Of a stretch of 64,000 nt of DNA, positions 33,056-44,000 are shown piece by piece. The notes beneath the pieces are model-generated. The model was given only the letters and a program-made list of their open reading frames with translations, was not told the DNA's origin and did not search any database. The DNA comes from Serratia liquefaciens ATCC 27592. Its GTDB lineage: Bacteria; Pseudomonadota; Gammaproteobacteria; Enterobacterales; Enterobacteriaceae. Numbering within the stretch: the stretch's first letter is position 1; each line of letters opens with the position of its first letter. The DNA lies in NCBI RefSeq assembly GCF_000422085.1, contig NC_021741.1, positions 3,100,001 through 3,164,000 of the forward strand. The letters run 5' to 3'. The position numbers were made by a program, and so were the translations under genes.

Positions 33056-35200
33056 TTATTCGAAGGTATAAGAAACGCTTACCCCGCCGCCCCAGTTTCT
33101 TCCCGGAGCCGGTTCGTAGTAACGGCCATTGCCTTCATTGACGATCACCGACCCCACGTATTGGCGGTCAAACAGGTTATCCACCCGACCGAAAACATTC
33201 AGCATCCAGTTCCCCATTGGATAACGATAGCCTGTATTTAAACCCACGGTGGTATAGGCCGGAGCCTGTTCAGTGTTGGCATCATTAACTTCGATATCGC
33301 TCATGTAACGTACCTCCGCACCGGCATACCACCCTTCAGGTGGGGACCAGGCCAATGAGGCATAGCCCATATTGCGCGCAATGCCCGGCATACGGTTGCC
33401 GCTTGGCACCTTATTGGCTTCTGAACACTGGCTGTCCCCGCACACATCATCGCGGTAACGCGCATCTAACAGTGTCCAGGCCAACTGCACTCGCCAATCG
33501 TAGGCGAATTGCTGATCCAGCGCCAATTCCAGCCCGCGTCGGCGGGTCTGCCCGGCGTTTTTGTAGCTGGTGCGGCCGTTGCTGCTTTCATCCACCACAA
33601 TTTCGTTACGCGTGTCGGTCTGGAATACTGCGGCGGTCAGCAGGCCGTTGCCAATGCGGGTTTTACTGCCCAACTCAACAGTGTCACTGGTCGAAGGCTG
33701 TAAACCAAAGTTTAGCCCAGCCTGATCGCCGGAACGGTACGACAGTTCGTTAATGGTCGGGGTTTCAAACCCGCGACCGGCGGACAGATACAGGTTCCAG
33801 CCGCTCATCACCGCATAGTTCAGCGAGCCTGCCGGCAACCATTTATGGTAGCTGGCGTTACCGCTGTCATCACCGTTGCTGCTGGTCACGTAGTGGTCGT
33901 TGGAGTCGAAATTGACCGTGCTGTAACGCATGCCGGCATCCAGCGTCAGTTTTTGCGTCAACTGCCACGAACTTTGCAGATAGGGATCCAGGTTCCACAT
34001 CAGGTTGCGCTCATTGCGGCGCAGCGCCCCCTGGGTGCCCAACTCGGTTACGCCGTTAACCTGGGTAAAGTTTTCATAGCCTTTACGCTGTTCGGTCATG
34101 GTTTCATAGTCCAACCCGCCGGTCAGGGTATAGGGTACGCCCAGCTCACCGCGGTGCGTCCAGCGGGTATCAATCCCCTGATAGTGGCGCGTCAGGTCAA
34201 TCACCCCGCCAGGATGCTGGGCGCTACGCTGCTGCACCGCAACCGGGATCGACTGGTACTGGGTGGTTTCGCGCTCACCGGCGTACATCATGATGCTCAG
34301 GTCGTCATCGGCCCCCATCTGGCGCTCATAGTGCAACCCGGCCTGGGTCTGCGAAGTGCTTTTTCGGGTGTTGTACTGGTCGGCACGCGGCGCCTGGCGC
34401 GGATTATCGTGCCATTCCGCGTTCGTCAGGCCTCCCGGGTCATTGGCGTGAATATCGACGCTGTTGAACAACAGCGTCAGGGTGCTGACATCGTCGATGC
34501 GTACGCCCAGCTTGGCATTGCCGAGGTTTTTCTGCGCGCCGCTGTGATCGCGAAAGCCCTGTGTCGTGAACCGGGTACCGGAAATAGTGTAGTTAACGTC
34601 ACCGGCGTGGGTGCCGTCGCCGGTTGCCCCGGTCGCCTTGACGCCATAACGCCAGGTGCCGTAACTGCCAAAGTACGAACTGGCTTCAAGGCGCGCAGGT
34701 TGCTGGCCGGTTTCGGTTTCCACATTCACCATGCCGCCAGAGGCATTGCCGTAGAGGGCGGAAAACGGCCCGCGCAGCACCTCCACCTTTTCAACCGAGT
34801 TAAGGTCAATGTTCGACGTCTGGCCCTGACCATCCGGCATGGTGGCAGGAATACCATCGACATAAATACGTACGCCGCGCACGCCATACATTGAACGTGC
34901 ACCAAAGCCCCGCACCGAAAGCTGCAGATCCTGCGCGTAGTTCTGGCGGTTCTGAATTTGCAGGCCGGGCACGCTGCCCAGACTTTCCGACAGGTTGATC
35001 TGCGGCCTGGCCTCACGGATTTGATCGCCATTCACCACGCTGACGGCAGCCGGGGTGGACAGTTCGGATAGGCCGCTGCGTTTGGCCGTGACCACCATGG
35101 TCTGTTCGCTATCCTTGTCCTGCGCCAGGGCGCAGACAGGCAGTAAGGCAGGGATAACCAGAGCTGAAACCGCCAACCGGTTTTTATGAGTGCTTTTCAT
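33056..35200 (-). CDS. pqqU: TonB-dependent outer-membrane receptor PqqU (YncD)
   Basis: The 714-residue precursor has a signal peptide cleaved near CALAQ (residue about 27), a TonB box (EQTMVVTAK), a plug domain (PAAVSVVNGDQIREARPQIN, LSVRGFGARSMYGVRGVRIY, VEVLRGPFSALYGNASGG) and a 22-strand barrel ending in VSVSYTFE with C-terminal Phe-Glu. It follows E. coli YncD over its whole length, including DGIPATMPDGQGQTSN and AGRGFETPTINELSYR. YncD has been identified as the high-affinity importer of pyrroloquinoline quinone, hence PqqU. It sits between efeB and phoH, a place it does not occupy in E. coli. I saw no clear Fur box upstream, consistent with a non-iron substrate. Confidence 0.93.
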   Translation of the reverse strand: MKSTHKNRLAVSALVIPALLPVCALAQDKDSEQTMVVTAKRSGLSELSTPAAVSVVNGDQIREARPQINLSESLGSVPGLQIQNRQNYAQDLQLSVRGFGARSMYGVRGVRIYVDGIPATMPDGQGQTSNIDLNSVEKVEVLRGPFSALYGNASGGMVNVETETGQQPARLEASSYFGSYGTWRYGVKATGATGDGTHAGDVNYTISGTRFTTQGFRDHSGAQKNLGNAKLGVRIDDVSTLTLLFNSVDIHANDPGGLTNAEWHDNPRQAPRADQYNTRKSTSQTQAGLHYERQMGADDDLSIMMYAGERETTQYQSIPVAVQQRSAQHPGGVIDLTRHYQGIDTRWTHRGELGVPYTLTGGLDYETMTEQRKGYENFTQVNGVTELGTQGALRRNERNLMWNLDPYLQSSWQLTQKLTLDAGMRYSTVNFDSNDHYVTSSNGDDSGNASYHKWLPAGSLNYAVMSGWNLYLSAGRGFETPTINELSYRSGDQAGLNFGLQPSTSDTVELGSKTRIGNGLLTAAVFQTDTRNEIVVDESSNGRTSYKNAGQTRRRGLELALDQQFAYDWRVQLAWTLLDARYRDDVCGDSQCSEANKVPSGNRMPGIARNMGYASLAWSPPEGWYAGAEVRYMSDIEVNDANTEQAPAYTTVGLNTGYRYPMGNWMLNVFGRVDNLFDRQYVGSVIVNEGNGRYYEPAPGRNWGGGVSVSYTFE

Positions 35201-35369
35201 CAGGAGAATGCCGTTAAAGGGATCGGAAAATATGAACCATTTGGAACGTTATGGCCGATATGTTAATGCTTTTAACAAAAAATGAAAATAGTTAGCCTAA
35301 TTAAAGACGGAGCTCTCGATTTCGCAAGCCCAGGGTTGATTTTAATTAACGGCTGTTGATTCAAAAATA

Positions 35370-35388
35370 AGGCGGGGAAACCCCGCCT
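35370..35388 (-). terminator. Rho-independent terminator of the efe operon
   Basis: AGGCGGGG-AAA-CCCCGCCT; on the minus strand it runs into TTATTTTTG. It lies 14 bases after the efeB stop and separates the efe operon from pqqU. Confidence 0.92.
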
Positions 35389-35401
35389 GGTGAAGTGAGG
35401 C

Positions 35402-36700
35402 TCAGGCTTTCAGCAAGCCGCTGCCCAGATAGTCGTTGCTGTCTTTGACCCCTGGCAGCGCAAAGAAATAACCACCGCCGATAGGTTTGACGTACTCTTC
35501 CAGCGCCTCGCCGTTCAGACGTTTTTGCACCGTCAGGAAACCTTTCTCCAAATCGGCCTGGTAGCAGACGAACAGCAGCCCCATTTCCAACTGGCCGGCG
35601 TTGGACACGCCGATCGAATAGCTATAACCCCGGCGCAGCAGCAAATTACTCTGAGTTTGCGGGGTGCGCGGGTTTGCCAGGCGGATATGCGCATCCATCG
35701 GGATCATCTTCCCTTCGGGATCCTTCTCATAGTCCGGCTCGTCGTGTTCATGCTTCATACCCAGCGGCGCACCGCTGTGCTTTTCGCGGCCGAAAATGGT
35801 TTGCTGCTCCTGCAGCGGAGTGCGATCCCAGAACTCCACGTGGAAACGGATAATACGCGCGGCCTGATAGCTACCGCCCACCGCCCATGCCGGTTCCCCG
35901 ACGTTATCAGCCACCCACACCACCTGATCCATCAGCGGCTTATCGTCGGTTTTCGGGTTGGCGGTGCCGTCTTTAAAGCCCAGCAGGTTGATTGGCGTTT
36001 CTTTGCCCTTGCTACGTGCGGCGTGGGCGGAAATAAACCCTTCTCGCTTCCAGCGCACGCTGAGCAGATCCGGCGAATGCTTGATGATGTCACGCAGCGC
36101 GTGGATCACGGTTTCATTGGTATTGGCGCAAATCTGCAACACCAAATCGCCGTGGCACAGGCTGGCGTCCAGCGAGTCGTTGGGAAAACGCGTCATTTTT
36201 TGCAGCCGCAGCGGCTTCTGGGCCTGCAGACCGAAACGCTCGTCAAACAGCGAGGTTCCAACCGACACGGTGATGGTCAGGTTATCCGGGTAGATCTCCG
36301 GCCCCATGATGCCCGAATCAAGCGGTGGCAGCTTGGGATCCACTTCCGGCGCTTTGCCGCCGGTGGTCAAAAACGCAATGCGGTTGGTCAACAGCCGAAA
36401 CAGCCGCTCCAAATCCTGCTTGTTGCTGGCCAGCACGTCAAAGGCCACCAGCATCATCGCCGCTTGCTGCGGCGTGAGGATCCCGGCCTGATGCGCGCCG
36501 TAGAACGGTTGCTTCTGCCAGCGTTCATCCTTGGCGACCGCCAGCGGTTCCGCCGTTTTATCTGCCGCCTGGGTCAGACGACTGCCGCCCAGCGCCAGTA
36601 CGCCCAGCCCCAATCCCTGCAATAAACGACGGCGCGACGGTGACGCCGCACCCTGCGTTTGTGGATGCGGCCCGTTTTCCGGGCCGATCTTGTTACTCAT
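35402..36700 (-). CDS. efeB: Periplasmic deferrochelatase / dye-decolourising peroxidase EfeB
   Basis: The 432-residue precursor has a Tat signal ([18 protein letters not shown]). The Dyp-peroxidase domain shows the catalytic GFKDGTANP motif (Asp acid-base residue), the proximal heme His in the HVEFWDRT / [12 protein letters not shown] region and the distal Arg in LLRRGYSYS. EfeB works with EfeO and EfeU in uptake of ferrous iron at acidic pH and can extract iron from heme. It starts 11 bases after efeO and is the last gene of the operon. Confidence 0.96.
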   Translation of the reverse strand: MSNKIGPENGPHPQTQGAASPSRRRLLQGLGLGVLALGGSRLTQAADKTAEPLAVAKDERWQKQPFYGAHQAGILTPQQAAMMLVAFDVLASNKQDLERLFRLLTNRIAFLTTGGKAPEVDPKLPPLDSGIMGPEIYPDNLTITVSVGTSLFDERFGLQAQKPLRLQKMTRFPNDSLDASLCHGDLVLQICANTNETVIHALRDIIKHSPDLLSVRWKREGFISAHAARSKGKETPINLLGFKDGTANPKTDDKPLMDQVVWVADNVGEPAWAVGGSYQAARIIRFHVEFWDRTPLQEQQTIFGREKHSGAPLGMKHEHDEPDYEKDPEGKMIPMDAHIRLANPRTPQTQSNLLLRRGYSYSIGVSNAGQLEMGLLFVCYQADLEKGFLTVQKRLNGEALEEYVKPIGGGYFFALPGVKDSNDYLGSGLLKA

Positions 36701-36711
36701 GATGCTTTGCC

Positions 36712-37848
36712 TCAGTCCAGACCCAGAACGCCACGCAGCTGTGACAAATCTTCCGCCAGAGTGGTGATTGGCCCTTTCATGGCGTTGCGATCGGCATCGG
36801 TCAGCTTCTCGTAAGACTCATAGCCATCTTTGGTTTTGTATTTCGCCAGAATGGTATCGACGGTTTTAAAGTTGGCGTCGATCTTGTCCAGCAACGGCTT
36901 GTTGGCCTTGACCAACAGCGGGCGCAGCAGGTTAACGATTTTTTGCGCGCCGTCTACGTTGGCCTGGAAGTCCCACAGGTCGGTGCGGCTGTAACGGTCT
37001 TCTTCACCGCTGATTTTGCTCGCCGCCACTTCTTCGATCAGGCCCGCAGCGCCGCCCACTACCTTACTTGGCGGGAAGGTCAGGTCGGTCACGCGTTTTT
37101 GCAGCTCAAGGGTGTCCTTGTACAGCTGATCGGCGTATTGGTTCATGTCTTTGGTGGTGTTGTCGGCAAACAGCGCTTTCTCCAGGCGGTGGAAACCGGT
37201 GAACTTCGGATCTTCCGCTTTTTTCTCGTAGTCATCTTCGCGGGCGTCGATACTGCCGTCCAAATCGGAGAACAGCTCGGCGATCGGCTCAATTCGCTCG
37301 TAATGCTGACGGGTCGGCGCATAGAGTTTACGCGCTTCTGCCACGTTGCCGGCCTTCACGGCATCGGTGAACAGCTTGGTCTGTTTGACCAGCCCTTCCA
37401 CTTCTTTGGTGACGTAGACTTTGTATTCAGCAATCGGCCCAACCAAATCCATGGCGTTCGGTTTGCCGTCGGTGGCAGCACCGGCCGCCGCGGTCACGGT
37501 CAGCTTGCCTTTCGGATTGCTGAGCAGCCCACAGGTCATGTCGTATTCGCCCGCTTCCAGATTGGCGGTCATCTTCTGGGTGAAGCCCGGCGCGATGTTT
37601 TCACGCTCTTCCACCACCATCACCCCTTTCAGGATTTCCCACTCCACGTTTTTCTGGCTGGTGTTGTGCACCACAAACTGGGTTTTACCGGCCGGCACCG
37701 TCAGTTGCATCGGCTCACACTGTTTGTCGTTAACGGTAATCTTTACCTGCGGCACGTCCGCCGCCAGAGCATCAATGCTCAGCGCGAACGCCGGGAGAGC
37801 CAGTAATGCTGCGTGCAAAGCCTTGCGGCGGAATAACGGAGTAGACAT
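36712..37848 (-). CDS. efeO: Periplasmic iron-uptake protein EfeO
   Basis: The 378-residue precursor has a signal peptide cleaved near ALAAD (about residue 30), a cupredoxin-like domain (about 30-125, with Cys and Met residues such as KQCEPMQL and YDMTCGLL) and an imelysin/M75 domain with the metal-binding HxxE motif in [10 protein letters not shown]. It is thought to capture and oxidise ferrous iron and pass ferric iron to EfeU. Length and domain order agree with E. coli EfeO (375 aa). It starts 18 bases after efeU. Confidence 0.96.
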   Translation of the reverse strand: MSTPLFRRKALHAALLALPAFALSIDALAADVPQVKITVNDKQCEPMQLTVPAGKTQFVVHNTSQKNVEWEILKGVMVVEERENIAPGFTQKMTANLEAGEYDMTCGLLSNPKGKLTVTAAAGAATDGKPNAMDLVGPIAEYKVYVTKEVEGLVKQTKLFTDAVKAGNVAEARKLYAPTRQHYERIEPIAELFSDLDGSIDAREDDYEKKAEDPKFTGFHRLEKALFADNTTKDMNQYADQLYKDTLELQKRVTDLTFPPSKVVGGAAGLIEEVAASKISGEEDRYSRTDLWDFQANVDGAQKIVNLLRPLLVKANKPLLDKIDANFKTVDTILAKYKTKDGYESYEKLTDADRNAMKGPITTLAEDLSQLRGVLGLD

Positions 37849-37866
37849 ACAAGATTCCCTATTAAA

Positions 37867-38712
37867 TTAGTGATTGATTTTACGTTGCGTCGAAACCGCG
37901 ACCGGTTCCACACGCTGCGGCAGGAAAAAGAAAATCAGTGCTGGGATCAAATACAAGAAGTAGACCGCCACTTCGCTTACCGTTGGCGTTTCCTGGTAGC
38001 CGAAGATGCCTTCAAGCAGGGTGCCAAACAGGGAGTGGGTCGACAGATGGTTACTCAGATCAAACGCGATGTCCTGGAAGTGGTTCCACAACCCGGCCTC
38101 GTGGAAGGCGCGGATCGCCCCGGCTGCCAGGCCGGCGGCAACGAACAGGATAAACAGGCTGGTCCATTTGAAGAATTTGGCCAGGTGCAGCTTCACGCCG
38201 CCCCAGTAAATCATCATGCCCAGTACAATGGCGGCCACCAGACCAAGCACCGCACCTATCGGGGCTTCAATCCCCACGTCTTGCTGGAAAGCCGCCAGCA
38301 GGAAGAACACCGACTCCAGCCCTTCACGCGCCACGGCAAAAAACACCATCGCTACCAGCGCCCAGCCCTGACCTTTGCCGGAGTTGAGCGCATTGTCGAT
38401 GGCGCCTTCCAGATGCACCTTGACCGATTTGGAGACCTTACGCATCCAGAACACCATATAGGTCAGGATCAATACCGCTACCACCGCGACAATGCCCTCG
38501 AACAGTTCTTGCTGCTTTTGCGGGAATTCGCCGGTGGTTTCATTGATGAAGATGCCGAGCGCCAGGCACAGAGCGGCGGCAACAATCACCCCTATCCATA
38601 CCACGCCTAACCATTGACCCCGCTGCGTGCGTTTCAGGTAGCTGGCAATCAGGCTGACGATCAACGCCGCCTCCAGCCCCTCACGGAACATGATAAGGAA
38701 GGGAACAAACAT
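37867..38712 (-). CDS. efeU: Ferrous iron permease EfeU (FTR1 family), intact
   Basis: The 281-residue protein has seven hydrophobic helices and two REGLE motifs (Arg10-Glu14 in MFREGLEAALIV; Arg129-Glu133 in VAREGLESVFF), which form the iron path in the FTR1 family. Unlike E. coli K-12, where efeU is frameshifted, the reading frame here is complete. It is the first gene of efeUOB and is preceded by a Fur box. Confidence 0.96.
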   Translation of the reverse strand: MFVPFLIMFREGLEAALIVSLIASYLKRTQRGQWLGVVWIGVIVAAALCLALGIFINETTGEFPQKQQELFEGIVAVVAVLILTYMVFWMRKVSKSVKVHLEGAIDNALNSGKGQGWALVAMVFFAVAREGLESVFFLLAAFQQDVGIEAPIGAVLGLVAAIVLGMMIYWGGVKLHLAKFFKWTSLFILFVAAGLAAGAIRAFHEAGLWNHFQDIAFDLSNHLSTHSLFGTLLEGIFGYQETPTVSEVAVYFLYLIPALIFFFLPQRVEPVAVSTQRKINH

Positions 38713-38802
38713 AAGTAATAACCCCTAAAAAGGCAGCTGCTGCGAAGCGTCCGCACGTCAGAAATGACGGCAGCGCCAATGTAAAGAAAAGTAAAACACA
38801 AC

Positions 38803-38821
38803 GATAGTGATTATCATTCTG
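38803..38821. promoter_or_regulatory. Fur box upstream of efeUOB
   Basis: GATAGTGATTATCATTCTG matches 15 of 19 positions of GATAATGATAATCATTATC. It lies about 90 bases upstream of the efeU start. Confidence 0.85.
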
Positions 38822-38916
38822 GCTGAAAGAAATACAAGAGCGCCAAGGGTGATTTTTTCTAATCAAATGTCGCCAGTTGTTTCCGCAAGATGGCGAAAAA
38901 CCTGGGAGGATGAAAT

Positions 38917-38943
38917 AAAAAAGGCGCCTTAAGCGCCTTTTTG
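38917..38943. terminator. Terminator downstream of putP
   Basis: AAAAAGGCGC-CTTA-AGCGCCTTTTT: a symmetrical stem with flanking A- and T-runs. It lies about 20 bases after the putP stop on the minus strand and upstream of the efe promoter region. Confidence 0.93.
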
Positions 38944-38960
38944 ACTCGCGATGCGAGAGA

Positions 38961-40445
38961 TTAAACGGTTTTGAACTCGGCTTCCGCCTGATCGAAACGC
39001 TCGGTAATGGTGGCGGAAGGAGAACGCCCCATCAGGCTCACCACCACGATGGCGATACAGCCGAACAGGAAGCCCGGGATGATTTCATACAGATCCAGCC
39101 AGGCGAAGTGTTTCCAGACGATCACCGTTACTGCGCCAACCAGCATGCCGGCCAGGGCGCCGTTACGCGTCATGCGTGACCACATGACCGAGATCAGCAC
39201 CACCGGACCGAAGGCAGCGCCGAAGCCGGCCCAGGCGTAGCTCACCAGACCCAGCACGCGGTTTTCCGGGTTTGCCGCCAGCGCGATAGCCACTAACGCC
39301 ACCACCAGCACCATGATGCGCCCTACCCATACCAGCTCACGCTGGCTGGCGCCCTTACGCAGGAAGGCTTTGTACAGATCTTCGGTAATCGCACTTGAAC
39401 ACACTAACAGCTGGCAGCTCAGGGTACTCATTACCGCCGCCAAAATTGCCGACAGCAAAATGCCGGCGATCCACGGGTTGAACAGAATCATCGCCAGCTC
39501 GATAAACACGCGCTCGCCGTTTTGCGACACGTTGCCCGCCTGGTCCGGGTTATTGGCGAAGTAAGCAATACCGAAGAAGCCGACGGCAATGGTGCCCGCC
39601 AGACACAGGATCATCCAGGTCATGCTGATGCGACGTGCGCTGCGGATAGTGCGGTGAGAGTCGGCCGCCATAAAGCGCGCCAGAATGTGCGGCTGACCGA
39701 AGTAACCCAGCCCCCAGCCCAGCAGCGAGAGAATAGCCACAAAGTTCAGGCCTTTCAGCATGTCGATATTGGCCGGGTTTTGCGCTTCGATAACCAGCAT
39801 CGAAGTATCGATGCCGCCGACGGCAAAGATAACAATCACTGGCGTCAGGATCAGCGCGAAAATCATCAGGCTGGCCTGGACGGTGTCGGTCCAGCTCACC
39901 GCCAGGAATCCGCCGATAAAGGTATAAAGGATAGTGGCCGCAGCGCCGGCCCACAGCGCCGTTTCGTAGCTCATGCCAAAGGTGCTTTCGAACAGACGCG
40001 CACCGGCGACGATGCCGGAAGCACAATAGATAGTGAAGAACACCAGAATGACAATCGCGGAGATCACCCGCAGCAGCTTGCTGTTGTCTTCAAAACGGCT
40101 GGTGAAATAATCCGGTAACGTCAGGGCGTTATTGTTGGCTTCGGTATGAACACGCAGCCGCCCTGCCACCAGCTTCCAGTTAAGGTAAGCGCCGATGGTC
40201 AGGCCTATCGCAATCCAGCTTTCGGAAATGCCGGACAGGAAGATGGCGCCCGGCAGGCCCATCAGCAACCAGCCGCTCATATCCGATGCGCCGGCAGAGA
40301 GCGCGGTCACCACGCTGCCCAGGCTACGACCGCCCAGAATGTAGTCGTCAAAGTTATTGGTTGCCCGGTAGGCAAGTAGGCCGATTAACACCATCCCGAA
40401 GATATACACCAGGAAGGTGACCAGCATTGGTGTGCTCATTGTCAT
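38961..40445 (-). CDS. putP: Sodium/proline symporter PutP
   Basis: The 494-residue, 13-helix SSS-family transporter matches E. coli PutP almost without gaps (FDDYILGGRSLGSVVTALSAGASDMSGWLLMGLPGA; Na+-site residues in ALSAGASDMSGW and in STLSCQLLVCSSAITEDLY; GWGLGYFGQPHILARFMA). It imports proline with Na+ for catabolism by PutA. The ATG at 40445 (MTMSTPMLVTF) has GGAG 8 bases upstream and fits the E. coli N-terminus; a longer frame to 40532 is not supported. It is divergent from putA. Confidence 0.97.
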   Translation of the reverse strand: MTMSTPMLVTFLVYIFGMVLIGLLAYRATNNFDDYILGGRSLGSVVTALSAGASDMSGWLLMGLPGAIFLSGISESWIAIGLTIGAYLNWKLVAGRLRVHTEANNNALTLPDYFTSRFEDNSKLLRVISAIVILVFFTIYCASGIVAGARLFESTFGMSYETALWAGAAATILYTFIGGFLAVSWTDTVQASLMIFALILTPVIVIFAVGGIDTSMLVIEAQNPANIDMLKGLNFVAILSLLGWGLGYFGQPHILARFMAADSHRTIRSARRISMTWMILCLAGTIAVGFFGIAYFANNPDQAGNVSQNGERVFIELAMILFNPWIAGILLSAILAAVMSTLSCQLLVCSSAITEDLYKAFLRKGASQRELVWVGRIMVLVVALVAIALAANPENRVLGLVSYAWAGFGAAFGPVVLISVMWSRMTRNGALAGMLVGAVTVIVWKHFAWLDLYEIIPGFLFGCIAIVVVSLMGRSPSATITERFDQAEAEFKTV

Positions 40446-41001
40446 GAAATTCTCCACTCTCATTATTATTTCGCGCTGTATTGCGATAGTTACTGCTTGC
40501 CAATCCGCCGGAACGTGGCGAAAAGCGGACACTCCCGCGAGTGAAAATAGTTTCCCCCCGCAATTGTCTGACCGTCGGCTATCCTAGTTGACCTGTTGAT
40601 TATCCAACAAGACATTTAACAACAAAGTTACACAAAGTTTACCCTGCGTCACATTTAACCACCCGCAAGGTTACACCCCGCATTCAAAAACAGAGTTGCA
40701 CCTCATACTAATTCAACGTTACCCCTGATATTGCTGGGGTTAACGCGTATAGACGACCGACCCTCGACGCACCACCCCACTGGCAGAGCAAGAACCATGC
40801 CGATTATTGATGTTAAAAAACCGATGGAACTCACACTTCGTTCATCCGCCTGATTTAACACGGTTGCACAAAGTTGCAACATGCAGGATATTGTCTGCAT
40901 TCATCACAGCACACAACGCACGAACCTATCCCAGCAGCCTATCTGGCCCGCAGTTTGTATAGCCTGATGGGATAGGTTCTTAACACAGGAGTTGGATTGG
41001 C
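40446..41001. promoter_or_regulatory. put control region with PutA-type operator motifs
   Basis: The 556-base divergent region carries GTTGCA, the core recognised by the PutA ribbon-helix-helix domain, at 40695-40700, 40863-40868 and 40873-40878. The last overlaps a reverse copy (TGCAAC, 40875-40880) to form GTTGCAAC. In E. coli PutA binds several such cores and represses putP and putA unless proline is present. A 65-codon minus-strand frame inside is not gene-like. Confidence 0.72.
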
Positions 41002-44000
41002 ATGGGCACTACCACAATGGGCGTGAAACTCGACGAGGCCACTCGCGAGCGAATCAAAAGCGCCGCACAGCGTATCGATCGCACGCCGCACTGGCTGATC
41101 AAGCAGGCCATTTTTAATTATCTCGAACGTCTCGAGAACGGTTCCGATATCCCTGAAATTCCAGCACTTGCCGCTGCCGGCCAGGCCGAAGCGGACGACA
41201 TTATGCCGCAAGTGCAGGAAGAGTCCCACCAGCCATTCCTTGAATTTGCAGAACAAATTCTGCCGCAGTCGGTTAATCGCGCAGCCATCACCGCGGCCTA
41301 TCGCCGCCCTGAGACTGAAGCGGTGCCGATGTTGCTCGAACAGGCGCGATTACCTGCAGATCTTGCCAAAGCCACCCACAAGATGGCTTACGACATCGCC
41401 GAGAAGTTGCGTAACCAAAAGAGTGCAAATGGCCGCGCCGGTATGGTGCAAGGGCTGCTGCAAGAGTTCTCCTTGTCTTCACAGGAAGGCGTGGCGCTGA
41501 TGTGCCTGGCCGAAGCCCTGCTGCGCATTCCAGACAAGCCAACCCGCGATGCGCTGATCCGCGATAAAATCAGCAACGGCAACTGGCATTCTCACCTCGG
41601 CCGTAGCCCATCGCTGTTTGTTAACGCCGCCACCTGGGGCCTGTTGTTCACCGGCAAGCTGGTGTCGACCCATAACGAAGCCAACCTGTCACGCTCGCTG
41701 AACCGCATTATCGGCAAAAGCGGCGAACCGCTGATCCGTAAAGGCGTGGATATGGCGATGCGCCTGATGGGCGAACAGTTCGTGACCGGCGAAACCATCG
41801 CCGAAGCGCTGGCCAACGCCCGCAAGCTGGAAGACAAAGGGTTCCGTTATTCCTACGACATGCTGGGTGAAGCTGCCCTGACCGAAGCCGACGCGCAGGC
41901 CTATCTGGTGTCTTACCAGCAGGCAATCCATGCGATCGGCAAAGCGTCGAACGGCCGCGGCATCTATGAAGGCCCGGGCATTTCGATCAAGCTGTCCGCT
42001 TTGCACCCGCGTTATAGCCGCGCGCAGTACGAACGCGTAATGGAAGAGCTTTACCCTCGCCTGCTGTCATTGACCCTGCAGGCGCGCCAATACGACATCG
42101 GTATCAATATCGACGCTGAAGAAGCCGATCGCCTGGAAATCTCGCTCGACCTGCTGGAAAAGCTGTGCTTTGAACCTCAGTTGGCCGGTTGGAACGGTAT
42201 CGGCTTTGTGATCCAGGCCTATCAGAAACGCTGCCCGTTCGCCATCGATGCAGTCATCGACATGGCACAACGCAGCCGCCGTCGCCTGATGATCCGTCTG
42301 GTGAAAGGCGCCTACTGGGACAGCGAAATCAAACGTGCCCAAATGGACGGGCTGGAAGGCTATCCGGTTTACACCCGCAAGGTCTACACCGACGTTTCCT
42401 ACCTGGCCTGCGCCCGCAAACTGCTGGCGGTGCCGAACCTGATTTATCCGCAGTTCGCGACCCATAACGCCCATACCCTGAGCGCGATTTATCATCTGGC
42501 GGGCAACAACTACTACCCGGGCCAGTATGAGTTCCAGTGCCTGCACGGCATGGGTGAACCGCTGTACGAACAAGTGGTGGGTAAAGTGGCCGACGGTAAG
42601 CTGAACCGTCCATGTCGCATCTATGCACCGGTCGGCACCCATGAAACGCTGTTGGCGTATCTGGTACGTCGCCTGCTGGAAAACGGCGCTAACACCTCGT
42701 TCGTTAACCGTATCGCCGATGCCACCCTGCCGCTCGACGAACTGGTTGCCGATCCGGTCACCGCGGTCGAAGCCCTGGCCGCCAGCGAAGGTCAACTTGG
42801 TCTGCCGCACCCACGCATTCCGTTGCCGCGTGAACTCTATGGCACCAAGCGCATCAACTCCAGCGGCCTGGACCTGTCGAACGAACAGCGTCTGGCGTCT
42901 CTGTCCAGCGCACTGCTGACCAGCGCTACTCAACCCTGGCGCGCAGAGCCGATTATTGACGCCGAGCTGGATCAGGGCGTGGAGCAACCGGTCATTAACC
43001 CTGCCGAGCCGGGCGACGTGGTCGGTTACGTGCGTGAAGCCACCGAAGGTGAAGTCAGCCGGGCGCTCGACGCCGCTGCCGCCGCCGGTCCAATCTGGTT
43101 TGCCACCCCGCCGTCCGAGCGCGCCGCCATTCTTGAGCGCGCCGCCGAACTGATGGAAGGCCAACTGCAAAGCCTGTTGGGCATTCTGGTGCGCGAAGCG
43201 GGCAAAACCTTTAACAACGCCATCGCCGAAGTGCGCGAAGCGGTCGACTTCCTGCATTACTACGCCGGTCAGGTGCGCGATGATTTCGCCAATGACAGCC
43301 ACCGTCCGCTGGGCCCGGTGGTGTGTATCAGCCCGTGGAACTTCCCGCTGGCCATCTTCACCGGCCAGATTGCCGCTGCGCTGGCGGCAGGCAACAGCGT
43401 TCTGGCCAAACCGGCAGAGCAAACACCGCTGATCGCCGCACAGGCGGTGCGCATTCTGTTGGAAGCCGGCATTCCGCAAGGCGTGCTGCAACTGCTGCCG
43501 GGTCAGGGCGAAAGCGTCGGCTCGGTTCTGGTTAATGACGCTCGGGTTCGCGGCGTGATGTTTACCGGCTCGACCGACGTTGCCGGTATCCTGCAACGCA
43601 GCATCGCAGGCCGTCTGGATCCGCAAGGTCGTCCAACGCCGCTGATTGCCGAAACCGGTGGTCTGAACGCCATGATCGTCGACTCTTCCGCTCTGACCGA
43701 ACAGGTAGTGACTGACGTGGTCGCCTCCGCATTCGACAGCGCAGGCCAACGCTGCTCCGCCCTGCGAATCCTGTGCATTCAGGAAGACGTGGCGGAACAC
43801 ACGCTGCAAATGCTGCGCGGCGCGATGGCCGAATGCCGCATGGGCAACCCGGAACGCCTGTCGACCGATATCGGGCCGGTGATCGACGCCGAGGCCAAAA
43901 CCGGCATCGAACGTCATATTCAGGCGATGCGCGCCAAGGGCCGTAAGGTCTATCAGGCCGCGAAAGGCAACGTACAGGATGAGAAAGAGTGGTCCCGTGG

